NCBI GenBank assembly: GCA_016234155.1
Contig: JACRGZ010000071.1
Location: 1-6,396, forward strand
Direction: 5' to 3'
Length of the DNA: 6,396 bases
Source of the DNA: Nitrospirota bacterium
GTDB lineage: Bacteria; Nitrospirota; 9FT-COMBO-42-15; HDB-SIOI813
How positions within the stretch are numbered: the first letter of the stretch is position 1; each line of letters starts with the position of its first letter. The notes below the pieces were generated by a model. That model worked only from the letters and a program-made list of their open reading frames with translations, searched no databases and was not told the DNA's origin. Positions 5,117 through 6,396 of the stretch are shown in pieces. Both the position numbers and the translations under genes were made by a program.

Positions 5117-6124
5117 ATGTCCTGCAAGATCGCCGTCATAGGAGGAGGCAGCTGGGGTACAACCCTTGCTGTACTCCTTGCAGAGAAAGACAATGAGATA
5201 AGGCTATGGGTATATGAAAAAGGGCTTGCAGAGATAATAAAAGCCAGGAGAGAAAACAGCATCTATCTGCCTGGCCACATACTTCCGGAAAACATATACC
5301 CCACAAGCTCACTGAAAGAGGCTGTCCAATCCTGTGATGTTATAATCTCAGTTGTCCCGTCGCATGCAGTCAGGGATGTATTCACAAGATTAAAGGAATT
5401 CATGCCTGACGTTCCTGTGGTCAGTGCAACAAAAGGAATAACTACCGATACCCTTCAGACAGTCTCCCAGGTTCTAAGTGAGATACTTTCCACTGCCATA
5501 CACAGGAGATTTGCCTCCCTTTCAGGGCCGAGTTTTGCAAAAGAGGTTGCAAAAAAACTCCCCACGGCTGTTACACTCGCATCATATAATGATACGCTTG
5601 CAAAAGAGTTACAGGCTATTTTTGTGCGGCCATATTTCCGGGTTTATACAAACATGGATGTAACAGGCGTTGAGATTGGCGGTGCATTGAAGAATGTGAT
5701 TGCCATTGCCACCGGCTGTTCAGACGGGCTTGATTTTGGACACAATACGAGGGCGGCATTGATTACACGGGGACTTGCAGAGATCAAGAGGCTCGGTATG
5801 GCCATGGGCGCCCATGCAGCGACATTCTATGGACTATCAGGTATAGGTGACTTAGTGCTGACCTGTACCGGAGAGTTGAGCAGAAACAGGACATTGGGAT
5901 ATAAGTTAGGACAAGGGGGGAAGCTTAAAGATATATTTTCAGGATTGTCAGAGTGCGGTATGGTCGCAGAAGGCGTTAAGACAGCGGAGGCAGCTCATGA
6001 GTTGGCAAAGAGGTATCAGGTATCAATGCCTATAACAGAGGCAGTGTACACCCTCCTCTATGAAGAAAAGGATGTGCACCAGGTAGTGCATGACCTCATG
6101 ATGAGGGCGGTGGGCGGGGAGTAG
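5117..6124 (+). CDS. gpsA: NAD(P)-dependent glycerol-3-phosphate dehydrogenase
   Basis: 335 residues, the normal GpsA length. A cytoplasmic enzyme that reduces dihydroxyacetone phosphate to sn-glycerol 3-phosphate, the backbone of bacterial phospholipids. The N-terminal Rossmann fold begins KIAVIGGGSWGTTLA, with GGGSWG (9-14) as the dinucleotide loop. SVVPSH (78-83), the substrate-contact motif SATKGI (103-108, Lys106) and LSGPSFAKEV (135-144) follow. The C-terminal helical domain has catalytic Lys192 in GGALKNVIAIA, NTRAALITRGL (210-220), GLSGIGDLVLTC and SRNR, and ends with the AEGVKTA and MPITEAVY helices. No motif is missing. ATG 5117 gives the expected N terminus; a G6 tract of the upstream repeat 10 bases away is the only ribosome-site candidate. 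It is divergent from pilD and functionally unrelated to it. A 17-bp palindrome follows the stop. Confidence 0.98.
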   Translation: MSCKIAVIGGGSWGTTLAVLLAEKDNEIRLWVYEKGLAEIIKARRENSIYLPGHILPENIYPTSSLKEAVQSCDVIISVVPSHAVRDVFTRLKEFMPDVPVVSATKGITTDTLQTVSQVLSEILSTAIHRRFASLSGPSFAKEVAKKLPTAVTLASYNDTLAKELQAIFVRPYFRVYTNMDVTGVEIGGALKNVIAIATGCSDGLDFGHNTRAALITRGLAEIKRLGMAMGAHAATFYGLSGIGDLVLTCTGELSRNRTLGYKLGQGGKLKDIFSGLSECGMVAEGVKTAEAAHELAKRYQVSMPITEAVYTLLYEEKDVHQVVHDLMMRAVGGE

Positions 6125-6141
6125 GTTAGAAGTAAGAGGTA

Positions 6142-6180
6142 AGAAGTTAGAAGTTAGATTTAGTCTAACTTCTAACTTCT
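6142..6180. repeat. Perfect 17-bp palindrome after gpsA
   Basis: Built from GAAGTTA units: the left arm 6142-6158 is exactly complementary to 6164-6180 around the loop TTTAG. Additional degenerate units extend on both sides (about 6125-6187). In gpsA mRNA this would be a long hairpin starting 17 bases past the stop; it may protect or end the transcript, but no U run follows, so it is listed as a repeat. Confidence 0.8.
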
Positions 6181-6187
6181 AACTTCT

Positions 6188-6266
6188 ATCCCCCCCCTTG
6201 ACGGGAGGGGGTGAGGGGGAGGGTGAACGAAGGGGATTTTCAAATGAACCGTCATGAGCCAGGGCT
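6188..6266. repeat. G/C-rich repeat plus truncated copy of the 67-bp palindrome
   Basis: 6190-6225 is a C-run/G-run hairpin of the kind found elsewhere in the window. 6232-6266 matches the intact element at 84-150 in inverted orientation: GGGGATTTTCA, then TGAACC, then the central hairpin ATGAGCC-AG-GGCT. It stops at 6266, halfway through the element, where the putative intron begins. Confidence 0.7.
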
Positions 6267-6396
6267 GTGTGCCAAGAGTAAAGCTCAACCCTTATTATGA
6301 GGTGAAAGTCCTCTTATGGTAAAAGGTCACAAACCATATAGCTTGGGTAGCGTGGTTAGGGAAACCGAAGCCATGAAGCCTACCGACAAAGCCTGC
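6267..6396 (+). ncRNA. 5' part of a probable group II intron (runs off the window)
   Basis: The stretch starts GTGTGCC, fitting the GUGYG 5' end of group II introns. It has a domain-I-like arrangement of small stems: GAGG-TGAAAGT-CCTC (6299-6313), TATGGT (6315-6320) with ACCATA (6333-6338), and GGTAG (6346-6350) with CTACC (6380-6384) enclosing GGTT/AACC. The GGTGAAAGTCC motif is one I associate with bacterial group II introns. No open reading frame covers it, as expected for the region before the reverse transcriptase/maturase gene. The 5' edge follows a hairpin, which resembles the target preference of class C introns. Class and completeness cannot be judged; the diagnostic domain V and maturase would lie outside. 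Another structured RNA remains possible. Confidence 0.62.

Noticed and set aside
6267..6396. RNase P RNA fragment, suggested by the GAGGTGAAAGTCC stretch
   Set aside because: RNase P has GAGGAAAGTCC with a different surrounding helix layout; the extra base, the GTGTG start and the following stems fit a group II intron better.

Overview
The window looks like chromosomal DNA from a Gram-negative-type environmental bacterium that makes type IV pili or a type II secretion pseudopilus. The proteins resemble those of deep-branching groups such as Nitrospirota, Desulfobacterota or related candidate phyla. That placement is a guess from general protein character and from the dense palindromic repeats; no marker gene fixes it.

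Minus strand, read from right to left, is a pilus-assembly and regulation block. A prepilin peptidase (pilD-like, 4975-4205) is followed with a 31-base overlap by a single-TM PAS histidine kinase (4235-2835). Three bases later comes an NtrC/PilR-type sigma-54-dependent response regulator (2831-1482). After a 190-base repeat-bearing gap come two small prepilin-like genes: a FimT/GspH-type minor (pseudo)pilin (1291-806) and a PilV/GspI-type one (650-291). The logic is coherent: the peptidase cleaves the leaders of the two prepilins, and the two-component pair probably controls pilus or related sigma-54 genes. Further minor pilin genes may follow beyond position 1.

Plus strand: gpsA (5117-6124), NAD(P)H-dependent glycerol-3-phosphate dehydrogenase, is divergent from pilD. 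The shared 141-base intergenic region holds a good minus-strand promoter and G/C-homopolymer hairpins. The right edge (about 6267-6396) looks like the 5' part of a group II intron RNA that continues outside the window.

The most unusual aspect is the repeats. Nearly every intergenic junction is filled with short palindromic elements: poly-C/poly-G hairpins, a 67-bp imperfect palindrome, GCAAAGTC hairpins, a heptamer array, CAAATG and GAAGTTA palindromes. Two such elements also sit in frame inside the kinase ATPase domain and add about 37 residues. The right-hand copy of the 67-bp palindrome is interrupted exactly where the putative intron starts. I do not see a defence locus, CRISPR array, tRNA or rRNA. 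Apart from the repeats, the genes themselves are of known families.
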